From Actinomycetes bacterium (GTDB lineage Bacteria > Actinomycetota > Humimicrobiia > JAHJRV01), in NCBI GenBank assembly GCA_030612085.1, contig JAUWOM010000006.1:1-23040 (forward strand): a stretch of DNA of 23,040 nucleotides, in the 5' to 3' direction. Each line of letters opens with the position of its first letter. Within the stretch, counting starts at the first letter, position 1. Positions 1 through 8,158 of the stretch are shown here, piece after piece. The translations under genes and the position numbers were made by a program. The notes beneath the pieces are model-generated. The model had not been told where the DNA came from. It saw only the letters and a program-made list of their open reading frames with translations, and ran no database searches.

Positions 1-470
1 TCTAAATAGCCAACTCTAACTGCTCCTATTGGACCCAAAAAAGGTATATCTGAGATAGTTAATGCAGCAGATGCACCTATTATAGCCAAATTATCGAATG
101 GATTTATATGATCCACTGAAAGAATGGTGCCAATTATTTGAACTTCATTTCGATAATCATCAGGAAATAGTGGTCTAATTGGTCTATCAATTAATCTTGC
201 TGCCAGTATTGCATCATCTCTTGGTCTTCCCTCTCTCTTTATAAAACCTCCTGGTATTTTTCCAGCTGCATACATCCTCTCCTCAACATCAACAAGTAAG
301 GGAAGGAAATTTAGCCCGCTTCTTTCAGTTTTTGATTTAACTACAGTTATTAGTAAAACTGTACCTCCACATTTAACTAAAATAGCTCCATCTGCTTGTT
401 TCGCTAATTCCCCAGTTTCTAAAATTATTTCCTTATCCTCTATTGGGATTGTTACTGTTTCATTTTTCAA
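1..470 (-). CDS. pnp: Polyribonucleotide nucleotidyltransferase (PNPase), N-terminal part, cut by window edge
   Basis: This is the 5' part (about 156 codons) of PNPase, the phosphorolytic 3'-to-5' exoribonuclease of mRNA decay; the rest lies beyond base 1. The translation shows the first RNase PH domain: ADGAILVKCGGTVLL, then FLPLLVDVEERMYAAGKIPGG, then KREGRPRDDAILAARLIDRP and a PLFP segment, all typical of PNPase. The start is taken as TTG at 468-470 because an AGGAGG ribosome site lies 8 bases upstream and the nearby ATG at 461-463 is out of frame. It follows rpsO, the usual rpsO-pnp order, with a 263-base gap holding a candidate promoter and a leader hairpin. Identity is very secure from motif order and neighbour. 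Confidence 0.96.
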   Translation of the reverse strand, partial: MKNETVTIPIEDKEIILETGELAKQADGAILVKCGGTVLLITVVKSKTERSGLNFLPLLVDVEERMYAAGKIPGGFIKREGRPRDDAILAARLIDRPIRPLFPDDYRNEVQIIGTILSVDHINPFDNLAIIGASAALTISDIPFLGPIGAVRVGYL

Positions 471-492
471 AATTTTAACCTCCTAAAAGTTA

Positions 493-519
493 TTAACGTT
501 AGCATTTATAACACGTTAA
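493..519 (-). promoter_or_regulatory. Leader hairpin just upstream of the pnp ribosome site
   Basis: A perfect 7-bp inverted repeat (TTAACGT ... ACGTTAA) with a 13-base loop lies a few bases upstream of the AGGAGG of pnp. With the promoter proposed at 539-566 it would sit at the very 5' end of the pnp mRNA. In E. coli a 5' leader stem-loop is where PNPase represses its own mRNA, so a similar role is possible here. The stem is AT-rich and moderately stable; function is inference. Confidence 0.4.
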
Positions 520-538
520 AAAATTACAATATGCTAAA

Positions 539-566
539 AATATAATTTTTTAATATTATTTTTCAA
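539..566 (-). promoter_or_regulatory. Candidate sigma-70 type promoter for pnp
   Basis: On the minus strand TTGAAA (561-566) and TATATT (539-544) are separated by 16 bases, about 70 bases upstream of the pnp start. An overlapping alternative (TTTACA, 17 bases, TAATAT) also exists. In DNA this AT-rich chance matches are common, so this is tentative. It would allow pnp expression separate from rpsO. Nothing else was recognised in the 471-733 gap. Confidence 0.35.
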
Positions 567-733
567 ATTATAAACTGTAAACTCTAATTTCATATCACAA
601 ATAATATATATAAAGAATGTTACTGGTAAACTTTAAGCATGAACTCAAAAAACATAAAATCTTGTGGATAAAAAGGAGAATGTAAGATTGAAATAATGCG
701 AAGGACCTCTCCAAATTCTTTCTTTATAATTTC

Positions 734-1003
734 TTACTTCCTCAATCCTAATTTCTTAATTAGTTTTTTATATCTTTCAGTATCTTTTGTTTTCAAATAC
801 TCCAGAAGTCTTCTTCTCCTACCCACTTTTTTCAATAAACCTCTTCTTGAATGAAAATCTTTTTTATGAGCCTTCAAATGCTCCGTTAGATTGTTTATTG
901 CCTGGGTTAAAATAGCTAATTGGACTTCTGAAGAACCTGTATCATTTTCGTGAACTTTGTATTCTTCTATAATCTTTTGCTTCTCTTCTTTACTTAATGA
1001 CAA
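734..1003 (-). CDS. rpsO: 30S ribosomal protein S15
   Basis: S15 binds 16S rRNA in the central domain and helps nucleate 30S platform assembly. The 89-residue product has the normal family length, with the hallmark stretches HENDTGSSEVQLAILT, LTEHLKAHKKDFHSRRGLL and a C-terminal GRRRRLLEYLKTKDTERY segment. The start is TTG at 1001-1003, supported by GGAGG at 1013-1017 nine bases upstream. It sits between ribF and pnp, as in most bacteria. A 230-base upstream gap with its own candidate promoter and a leader hairpin suggests expression partly independent of ribF. Confidence 0.98.
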   Translation of the reverse strand: MSLSKEEKQKIIEEYKVHENDTGSSEVQLAILTQAINNLTEHLKAHKKDFHSRRGLLKKVGRRRRLLEYLKTKDTERYKKLIKKLGLRK

Positions 1004-1032
1004 TTGTTTTTACCTCCATTTTATTACAAGCA

Positions 1033-1061
1033 TAAGATATCGTTTGTGTTTCAATATCCTA
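1033..1061 (-). promoter_or_regulatory. Hairpin in the rpsO leader
   Basis: In the presumed rpsO 5' leader the minus strand can fold an 8-bp stem (TAGGATAT with ATATCTTA, one G-U pair) around a 13-base loop, about 30 bases before the start codon. S15 often represses its own translation through leader structures that differ between phyla. This could be such a site, but the sequence match to a known S15 ligand was not established. Confidence 0.25.
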
Positions 1062-1107
1062 AGCAAGGGTGGTTTATCTACTTTTACTATATTTGAATTA
1101 TGTATAT

Positions 1108-1134
1108 ATTATAGTATAAATTTTATTTTAACAA
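1108..1134 (-). promoter_or_regulatory. Candidate promoter for rpsO
   Basis: On the minus strand a perfect -10 box TATAAT (1108-1113) follows TTGTTA (1129-1134) with a 15-base spacer, shorter than optimal. It lies about 105 bases before the rpsO start, in the 1004-1232 gap. The -10 match is strong; the -35 pairing is weak. Confidence 0.35.
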
Positions 1135-1232
1135 TTTTATTTCAACTTTTTTAATCTTACATTTAAAAATTTTTTATTAACCACTTAAATTAATTGTTAA
1201 ATACTATCATGAATAATACTATAATAAAAAAT

Positions 1233-2165
1233 TTAAGAAAGATTTTCAAATCTCTTATATTCTTTTAATATTCCTTTCGCTTTTTTAATATCTTTTTTAA
1301 TCTGATTCACTAACTTTTCAACTGATTCAAATTTAATCTCATTTCTTAATTTATCTATAAAACATAATCTCAATATCTCTGATTTCATTAACACTTTAAC
1401 CTTTTCTTCCTTTGTATCTAAAATATAGAATTCAATTGTTCTTTTTCTTCCATCAAAAGTTGGTCTTTTGCCAATATTTATTAAACAATATCTTCTTAGA
1501 CTATTCGACTTTATTTCTCCTAAGTATACGCCATCACCTGGTAAAACCAGTTCTTCTAACATTTTAATATTTATTGTTGGAAAACCGATAACTTTTCCCA
1601 TCCCCTTACCTTTTATTACTGATCCATAGATTTCATAAGTTCTTTGTAATAAATTATTGGCTTTGAATATTTCTCCCTTCATTATTAATTCCCGAATTAG
1701 AGTGCTGGAAACTGTTTTATCATTAACTTTTAATAATGGTATGATATTTACCTTAACATTCTGTTCTTCGAAATATCTTTTTAAAAAATCTACATTACCT
1801 TTTTTTTTATAACCAAATCTAAAATCTTCACCAATTACTAAAAATTTGGGATTAATTTTCCTTTTTATTGTCTCATCTAAAAACTTTTCTTTAGTTATCA
1901 TTGAAAAATCTTTTGTAAAAGGTATTACAATTACTAAATCAACATCAAAACTATTGATTAATTTAAGTCTATCTTCTAAAGATGTAAGTAAAGAGAATTC
2001 TTTAGTCAGGAAAAGTATTTTATTAGGATGTGGATGAAAGGTTAATATAACAAATGGAATATTTTTTTCCAATGATATTTTTTTACCAATACCTAATATT
2101 TTTTGATGACCAATATGGACACCATCAAAAAAACCAATGGTTAATACATTACCCTTTTTATACAT
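1233..2165 (-). CDS. ribF: Bifunctional riboflavin kinase / FMN adenylyltransferase (FAD synthetase)
   Basis: RibF converts riboflavin to FMN and then FAD in the cytoplasm. The 310-residue protein has the usual two domains. The N-terminal adenylyltransferase has the nucleotidyl-transferase signature GFFDGVHIGH at residues 11-20, then VIGEDFRFGYKKKGN and a SSTLIRELI segment. The C-terminal flavokinase domain begins near residue 180 with GKGMGKVIGFPTINI and contains LPGDGVYLGEI and a PTFDG segment. Length matches the family. The ATG start has only a weak ribosome site (AAAGAAAA). It follows truB after about 135 bases without a recognised signal and precedes rpsO, the standard order. Confidence 0.96.
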   Translation of the reverse strand: MYKKGNVLTIGFFDGVHIGHQKILGIGKKISLEKNIPFVILTFHPHPNKILFLTKEFSLLTSLEDRLKLINSFDVDLVIVIPFTKDFSMITKEKFLDETIKRKINPKFLVIGEDFRFGYKKKGNVDFLKRYFEEQNVKVNIIPLLKVNDKTVSSTLIRELIMKGEIFKANNLLQRTYEIYGSVIKGKGMGKVIGFPTINIKMLEELVLPGDGVYLGEIKSNSLRRYCLINIGKRPTFDGRKRTIEFYILDTKEEKVKVLMKSEILRLCFIDKLRNEIKFESVEKLVNQIKKDIKKAKGILKEYKRFENLS

Positions 2166-2300
2166 TTAAATTTTCTTTATGTTTATTTAAATTCTTCAAT
2201 TTAACAATTTTTATCATTTTCCTATTAAAAAAGAATTAAAGATAATTACAAATTAAAATTTTAAATCGCGAAGAATCTCATCAAATTTTTGCAAAAGAAC

Positions 2301-3290
2301 TTAATTTAGTATTATCCAAGCTTTTGCCACTACCATCTTACTATTAGATTCTATATCTAAATTAATATTTTTAACCGTTTTGTATAAACTTATAGTTTTT
2401 TCATTATTCATATATACAATTATTGGTTCTTCTTTTTTACATATGAAGGGTATATTTTCAATCATATTAAGTGAAAGAGGGGCACCATTTTCTATCATTT
2501 TTTTAAAAAAATCTTTAATCTTTACTTTCTTATAATTCTTTAAAATTTCTGAAATTGGAATTAATACTTCATTAATTCTTTTCATGAAAGCTAAATTTTC
2601 TAATTGCTCCAACTTATAGGAATCCTCTATATTATAATTTCCGATTCTTGTTCTTATCAAATTTGTTAATGTTGCATATGTTTTTAATTTTCTTCCAATA
2701 TCTCTTGCTAAAGCTCTGATATATGTTCCAGAAGAGCAATTAACTTTTATTTTTAATATAGAATTTTTTATTGTATCTATTAATTGAATTTTATATATTT
2801 CTACTTTCCTTGGTTTTATTTCAACCTTTTCATTTTTTCTGGCAAATTTATATAGTTCTTTTCCCTTAAACTTTATAGCAGAATAAATTGGAGGAACCTG
2901 ATCTATTTCTCCAACAAAATTATCCAGCACTTTCTTTAAACTTTTATGAGAATTTTGAAAATTCCTTACAACTACTAATTTCCTACTTAACTCATCCTTG
3001 CTTAATCTCTTAACTATCTCTCCATAACTATCCAGTGTATCAGTTTCATATCCCAACTTTATTTCTGCAATATATTCCTTGCTATATTCAGTAAGAATTT
3101 GTGTAAGTTTTGTAGCTTTTCCTATGCAAACAAGTAATAAACCAGTTGCTAATGGATCCAAAGTTCCTGTATGTCCAACTTTAACCTTTGGGAAAAGCTT
3201 TCTTATTTCTTCAACAACATCGTGTGATGTTAAACCTTTAGGCTTATTAACTATTACTAATCCATCACTTTTAAAATTACACATTTTCAT
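2301..3290 (-). CDS. truB: tRNA pseudouridine-55 synthase
   Basis: TruB makes pseudouridine at position 55 of the tRNA T-loop. Visible motifs are VNKPKGLTSHDVV, then VGHTGTLDPLATGLL with the catalytic aspartate at residue 45, KEYIAEIKLGYETDTLDSYG, QVPPIYSAIKFKGKELYKFAR, and VNCSSGTYIRALARDIG. The 329-residue length is a little above the family average because of a C-terminal extension in the region of the usual TruB C-terminal/PUA-like fold. Two ATGs (codons 1 and 3) are possible starts; neither has a clear ribosome site. The gene lies 26 bases after nrnA, so the two are surely co-transcribed and possibly translationally coupled. Confidence 0.97.
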   Translation of the reverse strand: MKMCNFKSDGLVIVNKPKGLTSHDVVEEIRKLFPKVKVGHTGTLDPLATGLLLVCIGKATKLTQILTEYSKEYIAEIKLGYETDTLDSYGEIVKRLSKDELSRKLVVVRNFQNSHKSLKKVLDNFVGEIDQVPPIYSAIKFKGKELYKFARKNEKVEIKPRKVEIYKIQLIDTIKNSILKIKVNCSSGTYIRALARDIGRKLKTYATLTNLIRTRIGNYNIEDSYKLEQLENLAFMKRINEVLIPISEILKNYKKVKIKDFFKKMIENGAPLSLNMIENIPFICKKEEPIIVYMNNEKTISLYKTVKNINLDIESNSKMVVAKAWIILN

Positions 3291-3316
3291 AAAAAATAAA
3301 TATAAATTTATAATTA

Positions 3317-4303
3317 CTAATTATCAATCATTAATTTATCTTCCAATTGCTTGATGCACTCATTTATATTTTTACTTATACAATGATAACCTGCAGCCAT
3401 CGGATGACCACCACCACCAAATTTATGCGCAATTTTAGAAACATCAATATCAGTTGATGATCTAAGGCTAACCCTGTAGGTACCATCTTTTTGTTGCTTG
3501 AATACTGTAGCTACTTTCACATTCTCCACTGCTCTTAATATATTCACAAAATCCATAGAAGATGAGTATGTAAGATTTAAGTCTTTTAACTCACCCCGAA
3601 GAACATATGAACATATAAGTGAACCATTCTTTAAAATCTTTGTTCTTGAAATCATCAACTTGTGTAAATCAAGTATTGCTTTTGGTTTATTTTCAAAAAC
3701 ATTTCTAAATACCTTTATTGGATTCACTCCCAATGAAATGAGTTCAGCAGCCACAAGGTGACTATGGGCTGTCGTATTTAAATATTGAAACTTTCCACTA
3801 TCAGTGACTAACCCAGTATATAAGCACTCGGCTATTTCGATATCTATCTCTATATTATTTTCCTTAAAAATATCATAAAGTATTTGAGTGACAGAGGCAG
3901 CTTCTGGAATTATTAAATTTATGTCACCAAATTCTGTATTTTTATGATGATGGTCAATGTTAATTATCATTTTATAATCTTTCTTATTAAGACCTGGATA
4001 AAATTCATTGATCATACTTTTTGTAGAATTGTCTAATGAAATGAGAACTGTATTAGAATCTATCTTTGGATATTTTCTTTTTAAATTACTTGTATAAGGA
4101 AGAAATGTTAATTGAAATGGAATTTCATCATTCCATGCTATTTCAACATTCTTAGACATTTTTTTTAATAATAAAAATATTGCAAGAAGTGAACCCATTG
4201 CATCTCCATCAGGACTTTTATGAATAAAAAGTACAAATCTATCTTCACTTTTTAATATTTGTATTATTTTTTTTGATATATTCTTATTGTTTGTTATTTT
4301 CAA
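3317..4303 (-). CDS. nrnA: DHH/DHHA1 phosphoesterase, nanoRNase / pAp phosphatase NrnA
   Basis: NrnA-type enzymes degrade 2-5 nt RNAs and pAp. The N-terminal DHH domain shows HKSPDGDAMGS (metal ligands H28, D32, D34), an NIDHHHKN motif near residue 117, and GLVTDSGKFQYLNT. The C-terminal DHHA1 domain has the substrate-binding glycine motif FGGGGHPMAAG near residue 300. The 328-residue length is normal. The start is TTG at 4301-4303, so the gene overlaps the end of rbfA by 20 bases; with no strong ribosome site, translational coupling to rbfA is likely. The rbfA-nrnA-truB order is the classical one. Confidence 0.93.
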   Translation of the reverse strand: MKITNNKNISKKIIQILKSEDRFVLFIHKSPDGDAMGSLLAIFLLLKKMSKNVEIAWNDEIPFQLTFLPYTSNLKRKYPKIDSNTVLISLDNSTKSMINEFYPGLNKKDYKMIINIDHHHKNTEFGDINLIIPEAASVTQILYDIFKENNIEIDIEIAECLYTGLVTDSGKFQYLNTTAHSHLVAAELISLGVNPIKVFRNVFENKPKAILDLHKLMISRTKILKNGSLICSYVLRGELKDLNLTYSSSMDFVNILRAVENVKVATVFKQQKDGTYRVSLRSSTDIDVSKIAHKFGGGGHPMAAGYHCISKNINECIKQLEDKLMIDN

Positions 4304-4658
4304 TTTTATTTTTTTCTTTCTCCCTTATTTCAGAAATTAATCTTGTTATTCTAATACCTTCCTCAATAGATTTATCAAAGAAGAATCTGATCTCTGGTGT
4401 AAACCTAAGACTAAATCTTTTACCAAATAAACTTCTTATATATCCTTTTGCACTCTCAAGTCCTTTCATACTCTGTTCCTTCTCTTCTTCAGAACCATGA
4501 ACACTAACATAAATATTAGCAATTTTCAAATCAGGAGTAACTTTTACTTTTGTAACAGTGACAAAATCAATCCTTGGGTCTTTTATCTCTCTTCGTAAAA
4601 TTTCACTAAATTCTTTCTGAATAGCTATTTCCACTTTTTTTACTCTTTCTGCACCCAT
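4284..4658 (-). CDS. rbfA: Ribosome-binding factor A
   Basis: RbfA is a small KH-type factor for late 30S maturation and 16S rRNA 5' end processing. The 124-residue protein shows RVKKVEIAIQKEFSEILRRE, KDPRIDFVTVTKVKVTPDL, an ANIYVSVHGSEEEKEQ strand-loop, and LRFTPEIRFFFDKSIEEG, the typical RbfA pattern, ending in a short charged tail. An ATG start with GGAG about ten bases upstream is well placed. Unlike the usual arrangement it does not directly follow ylxP: the macro-domain gene and split dnaE lie between, so rbfA probably needs a promoter in the 4659-4841 gap; none is convincing there on the minus strand. Confidence 0.95.
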   Translation of the reverse strand: MGAERVKKVEIAIQKEFSEILRREIKDPRIDFVTVTKVKVTPDLKIANIYVSVHGSEEEKEQSMKGLESAKGYIRSLFGKRFSLRFTPEIRFFFDKSIEEGIRITRLISEIREKEKNKIENNKQ

Positions 4659-4771
4659 TTCTTTTCATCTCCATTAATTATTATTAAATTTTAAACTTAT
4701 GTTAATTTTTTTTAACACTATATTTTAAATCAAATATTAAAATATTAAAAGTAAATGTATATGTAATATTG

Positions 4772-4801
4772 TTGAAAATTTGAAAGCAAATGAGATATAT
4801 T
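4772..4801 (+). promoter_or_regulatory. Candidate promoter for the macro-domain gene
   Basis: On the plus strand TTGAAA (4772-4777) and TATATT (4796-4801) are 18 bases apart, about 40 bases before the ATG of the macro-domain gene. It lies in the divergent gap with rbfA. Base matches and spacing are good for a sigma-70 type promoter, though the gap is AT-rich. Confidence 0.45.
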
Positions 4802-4841
4802 AATTATATAAGAAATAAAAAGGTTAAATTAGAGGCAAAAA

Positions 4842-5387
4842 ATGAATGATAATGAAATAGTAATAAAAATAAATAATAATGTTTTGGAACTTGTAAAAGG
4901 TGATATTACTGCTCAAAAAACTGATGTTATTGTAAATGCAGCTAACTCTCAATTAGCACCAGGTGGTGGAGTTGCTGGAGCTATACATAGAGCTGCTGGT
5001 CCTGAACTCTGGAGTGAGTGTAAAAAATTGGGTGGGTGCAGAACAGGAGAAGCCAAAATTACGAAAGGTTATGATTTGTTAGCTCCATATGTAATTCACA
5101 CAGTAGGACCAATATATTCTGGCTTACTAAATGATCCAATTCTGCTTAGAGCCAGTTATGAAAATAGTTTAAAATTAGCAAAAGAGAAAGATCTTGAAAG
5201 CATTTCCTTTCCAGCTTTGAGTACGGGTGCTTTTGGATATCCTAAGAGAGAAGCAGCAGAAATTGCCTTTAATACAATAATGAATTTCCTAAGAAATAAT
5301 AAAAAACCAAGCATTGTAAGATTCGTGCTGTATTCAGAAAGAGATTTTAATATACACAAAGAAGTATTAGAGAATCTACTAAGTTAA
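4842..5387 (+). CDS. Macro-domain protein, predicted ADP-ribose / O-acetyl-ADP-ribose hydrolase
   Basis: A 181-residue stand-alone macro domain of the MacroD/YmdB kind. These bind ADP-ribose and remove O-acetyl groups from O-acetyl-ADP-ribose or mono-ADP-ribose from proteins or nucleic acids. Visible: GDITAQKTDVIVNAANSQL (residues 20-38) with the ADP-ribose-contacting Asp and the NAAN motif, the loop GGGVAGAIHRAAG, the catalytic-loop region GCRTGEAKITKGYDL, VIHTVGPIY, and the phosphate loop SFPALSTGAFGYP. AGAGG precedes the ATG. It is on the opposite strand to every neighbour and its last 9 bases overlap the end of dnaE tail to tail, so it looks like a later arrival in the operon. The exact substrate cannot be read from sequence. 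Confidence 0.92.
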   Translation: MNDNEIVIKINNNVLELVKGDITAQKTDVIVNAANSQLAPGGGVAGAIHRAAGPELWSECKKLGGCRTGEAKITKGYDLLAPYVIHTVGPIYSGLLNDPILLRASYENSLKLAKEKDLESISFPALSTGAFGYPKREAAEIAFNTIMNFLRNNKKPSIVRFVLYSERDFNIHKEVLENLLS

Positions 5388-6854
5388 ATTTAAATCACAT
5401 ATTTTGTTAGCTATTATTAAGATGTCACCATCATTGTTTGAGATCTCCCCTTCTATAAGAAGCGCGCCTGCTTTATAGAAAAGATAGCGATTTTTCTCAT
5501 AAACTTTTGGAAAGACAACAACCTCATACATTCCATCTTCATCCTCAAGTAGACAGAAGGCCATCTCTTCACCTTTTTTAGTCTTCTCCTTTCTACAGTG
5601 AAGTAACATTCCTGCCACTATAATCGGATGCTTGTTTTTTAAAAGAGTAAAGTTCCCGCTAGATGTTATTTTATGTTGATATAAGGTATCTTCATATAAT
5701 TTTAAAGGATGAGCACTAACCCAGAATCCTAAAATCTCACCTTCAGCTTTAAGTTTTTCTTTTAAACTGAACTGCTCTGATTTTCCAATAATAGAGTTAT
5801 TTTTTTTATTAAAAGAATAATCCATAATACCAGATTCATCCTCATAAACAAAGGAAGTAGTAGCCTTTCCTTTTAAATTACGAGCTAATTTGCTTAAAAA
5901 TCTAAGCATTAAAAGCAATTCTCTTCGAGTAAGTCCCGTAAAATCAAAGGCTCCTACTTTTATCAGATTCTCTGTTGCTGCTAAACTAACTTTTGCTCTA
6001 TTAACTCTCAAGCAAAAATCATAAAGAGATTTAAAAAGTCCTTTTCTCCTCATCTTTAGGATCTCTCTTACTGCTACTGGTCCAACTTTCTTGACTGACA
6101 ATAGACCTACTCTTATTGCTTTTCCCCTATTTTCAACAGTAAATTGGTCTTGACTTTTGTTTATATCTGGCGGTAGTATCTCAACCCCCAGGCGTCTAGC
6201 TTCTTCAATGTAGTTAGCTTTCAGGTAGTAACCCATGTTATTGTTTAGAAAAAAGGAAATTACCTCAGCTGGAAAATGAGTCTTTAAGTAGCAAGTTTTA
6301 TATGAAATAAGAGCGTAGGCAGCAGCGTGTGCTTTCACAAACCCGTATCCTGCAAACTTTTCTATCAAACTAAATACTTTTTGTGCTAACTCCTTTGAAT
6401 ACCCTCTCCTTAATGCCCCTTTAATAAATCTGTCTTTCTCATATGCCATCATCTCCTTTGAGAGCCTGGTCATTGCTTTTCTTAGTTTATCTGCTTCACC
6501 TAATGAATATCCTCCTATTTTTTGAGCTACCTTCATCACCTGTTCCTGATAAAGCATAACTCCATATGTATCCTTTAAAATAGGTTTTAAATCCGGATGT
6601 ATGTAATCAACTTCTTCCCTTTTATGCATTCTCTCAATGAAACTATTTACCATTCCTGAGCTCCACGGACCAGGTCTATATAAGGATATAACAGGAGTTA
6701 AATCCATAGCATTTCTGGGTTTTATTTTCTTAAGCAGTCCTCTCATCCCTGAGCTTTCAAGCTGAAAACCACATAGAGTTCTTCCCTGTCTTATCATTTC
6801 CATAGTTAAAGGGTCATCCATTATAATATCATTTTCATTTAACCCTCTCACCAA
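5379..6854 (-). CDS. dnaE: 3' part of interrupted dnaE: DNA polymerase III alpha, fingers to OB domain
   Basis: Downstream part of a bacterial C-family polymerase split by the IscB element. It starts in the fingers domain: GFQLESSGMRGLLKKIKP, VISLYRPGPWSSGM, GVMLYQEQVMKVAQKIGGYS, EADKLRKAMTR and AGYGFVKAHAAAYALISY. A helix-hairpin-helix-like region follows (IRVGLLSVKKVGPVAVREIL), then an OB fold near the end (HPIIVAGMLLHCRKEKTKKG, EVVVFPKVYE). About 487 codons belong to dnaE (from 6842). The three palm aspartates are not here; they are in the 5' part. A TTG at 6852-6854 or the next GTG could start translation, with AAGGGG 5-8 bases upstream, so separate expression is conceivable. More likely this is the severed half of one gene. 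The stop codon overlaps the convergent macro-domain gene. Confidence 0.88.
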   Translation of the reverse strand: MVRGLNENDIIMDDPLTMEMIRQGRTLCGFQLESSGMRGLLKKIKPRNAMDLTPVISLYRPGPWSSGMVNSFIERMHKREEVDYIHPDLKPILKDTYGVMLYQEQVMKVAQKIGGYSLGEADKLRKAMTRLSKEMMAYEKDRFIKGALRRGYSKELAQKVFSLIEKFAGYGFVKAHAAAYALISYKTCYLKTHFPAEVISFFLNNNMGYYLKANYIEEARRLGVEILPPDINKSQDQFTVENRGKAIRVGLLSVKKVGPVAVREILKMRRKGLFKSLYDFCLRVNRAKVSLAATENLIKVGAFDFTGLTRRELLLMLRFLSKLARNLKGKATTSFVYEDESGIMDYSFNKKNNSIIGKSEQFSLKEKLKAEGEILGFWVSAHPLKLYEDTLYQHKITSSGNFTLLKNKHPIIVAGMLLHCRKEKTKKGEEMAFCLLEDEDGMYEVVVFPKVYEKNRYLFYKAGALLIEGEISNNDGDILIIANKICDLNLT

Positions 6855-8121
6855 GAAGTCCCCTTACGAAAGGTGGGAGATAAATTGGATATCTAAATTG
6901 CAAACCTTTCCCATAAGAAATTAATGAAACATTTTTGATATTAGTATTGATGATGTTAGAATCATCTGATAATCTTACCCATGTCCCATAATTAAACACA
7001 CCTTTTACATTGTAGATTTTCTTGTTGAATCTCACCATATCATTTGGCTGAAACTTGTATCTTTGTCTTCTTATAGAAGGCTTAAATCCCTTTCTGTTTG
7101 TTTGTATAGATCGGTTGTTTCTGCGTGTCTGGGTTGCTATAAAGGGTTTACATCTCTTTTGATTAGTACCACCAGCTATAACAAAGGCATCATTAGAATG
7201 TGATTTAGCTAATCCTAGTTTAGCTCTATTGTATTTGGTAATATATCCATAAGTGTGAGAAACTTTATTACATTGCTCTTTTACCTGATCAATTAACTCC
7301 CATCTTATTGTGGTCATAAAAGTTTCTGCTTTAAAGCCTTTTAAAGGTTTGATGTTTAGTTCAATTTCTCCTTTTGTAACCTTATCATGACAAGTTAAAC
7401 ACAAAGTAATTAGATTATCAGATCTATCACTACCGGTTTGTCTTGATTCAATGTGATGAGTTTGCAATTTAGTAACTGTTAATATAGGATCTTTAGATTT
7501 ACCTTTGCAATTCTGGCAGGTATGATTATCTCTATGTAATACATATTCTCTTGTATTAGAGTAGTTCTTTTGTAAACCATTCTGATACTCAACACCAGAT
7601 ATGTCAGGATTTTTAATCTTTTGTATATCAAAGGAAGCAACTTCAATATTGATTTGAGAAATAGGCAGTATTTCTTTAACCTTATCTATTATTTTGATAT
7701 GAGTATCCAACTTGTGTTGAATAGATGGGGCTAACCAACCCTTCTTTTTAGCAGATACCCTGTTATTAAATCTTGGCTCTCTATGCCACAGCTTTCTACT
7801 TCTTCTTGCTCTCCTATATGTTCTTCTTTTAGAGAGAAGTTTTACAATATCAGTTCTTAATTTAACATCTGCAGAATATAGTTCTTTTTTCTTTGTTATA
7901 GCTGAAAGTCCAATGTGATTGTATCCACTATCAACACCTAAACTGATAGGCTGTGTAGTTTCTGGTGTATCTATTTTAAGTTGTATTGTAAAAGGAGTTC
8001 TCTTTACTACTTTTGCTTTGTCTTCTTTAAGAAGTATTCTTGCCTTTCTTGGAGAGCAGGGCATTAAAGGATTCCCTCTTTTGCTGAGTACATATACAAA
8101 TACTTTTTTGTCTTTACACAT
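6835..8121 (-). CDS. iscB: IscB OMEGA nuclease (RuvC + HNH), intact
   Basis: IscB is the IS200/IS605-associated RNA-guided DNA nuclease related to the ancestor of Cas9. The 428-residue protein has every expected part: an N-terminal PLMP motif (residues 18-21), RuvC-I SLGVDSG with D64, an Arg-rich bridge helix (residues 99-120, many RR pairs), RuvC-II INIEVASFD with E160, and an inserted HNH domain with CxxC pairs at 202/205 and 241/244, THH at 221-223 and a DNLITLC finger. RuvC-III AKSHSNDAF follows (H308, D311), then a basic C-terminal target-recognition region. The ATG at 8119-8121 is chosen over an upstream in-frame ATG because AGGAGG lies nine bases before it. No transposase gene accompanies it. 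The last codons run into the repeat at the dnaE junction. Confidence 0.95.
   Translation of the reverse strand: MCKDKKVFVYVLSKRGNPLMPCSPRKARILLKEDKAKVVKRTPFTIQLKIDTPETTQPISLGVDSGYNHIGLSAITKKKELYSADVKLRTDIVKLLSKRRTYRRARRSRKLWHREPRFNNRVSAKKKGWLAPSIQHKLDTHIKIIDKVKEILPISQINIEVASFDIQKIKNPDISGVEYQNGLQKNYSNTREYVLHRDNHTCQNCKGKSKDPILTVTKLQTHHIESRQTGSDRSDNLITLCLTCHDKVTKGEIELNIKPLKGFKAETFMTTIRWELIDQVKEQCNKVSHTYGYITKYNRAKLGLAKSHSNDAFVIAGGTNQKRCKPFIATQTRRNNRSIQTNRKGFKPSIRRQRYKFQPNDMVRFNKKIYNVKGVFNYGTWVRLSDDSNIINTNIKNVSLISYGKGLQFRYPIYLPPFVRGLLGERVK
6845..6878 (-). repeat. Direct repeat copy at the element's right junction
   Basis: Read on the plus strand this contains CTCTCACCAAGAAGTCCCCTT and then AAGGTGGG. 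It closely matches the stretch at 8380-8418 (CTCTCACCGAGATAAGCCCC, then AGGTAGGGG), same orientation. The copy lies across the end of iscB and the restart of dnaE. Both copies carry GTG AGA in the dnaE reading frame, so crossing over between them would remove the element and keep the frame. Confidence 0.65.
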
Positions 8122-8158
8122 ATTAAAATACCTCCTTTCTATTAATGTTAGGGACATT

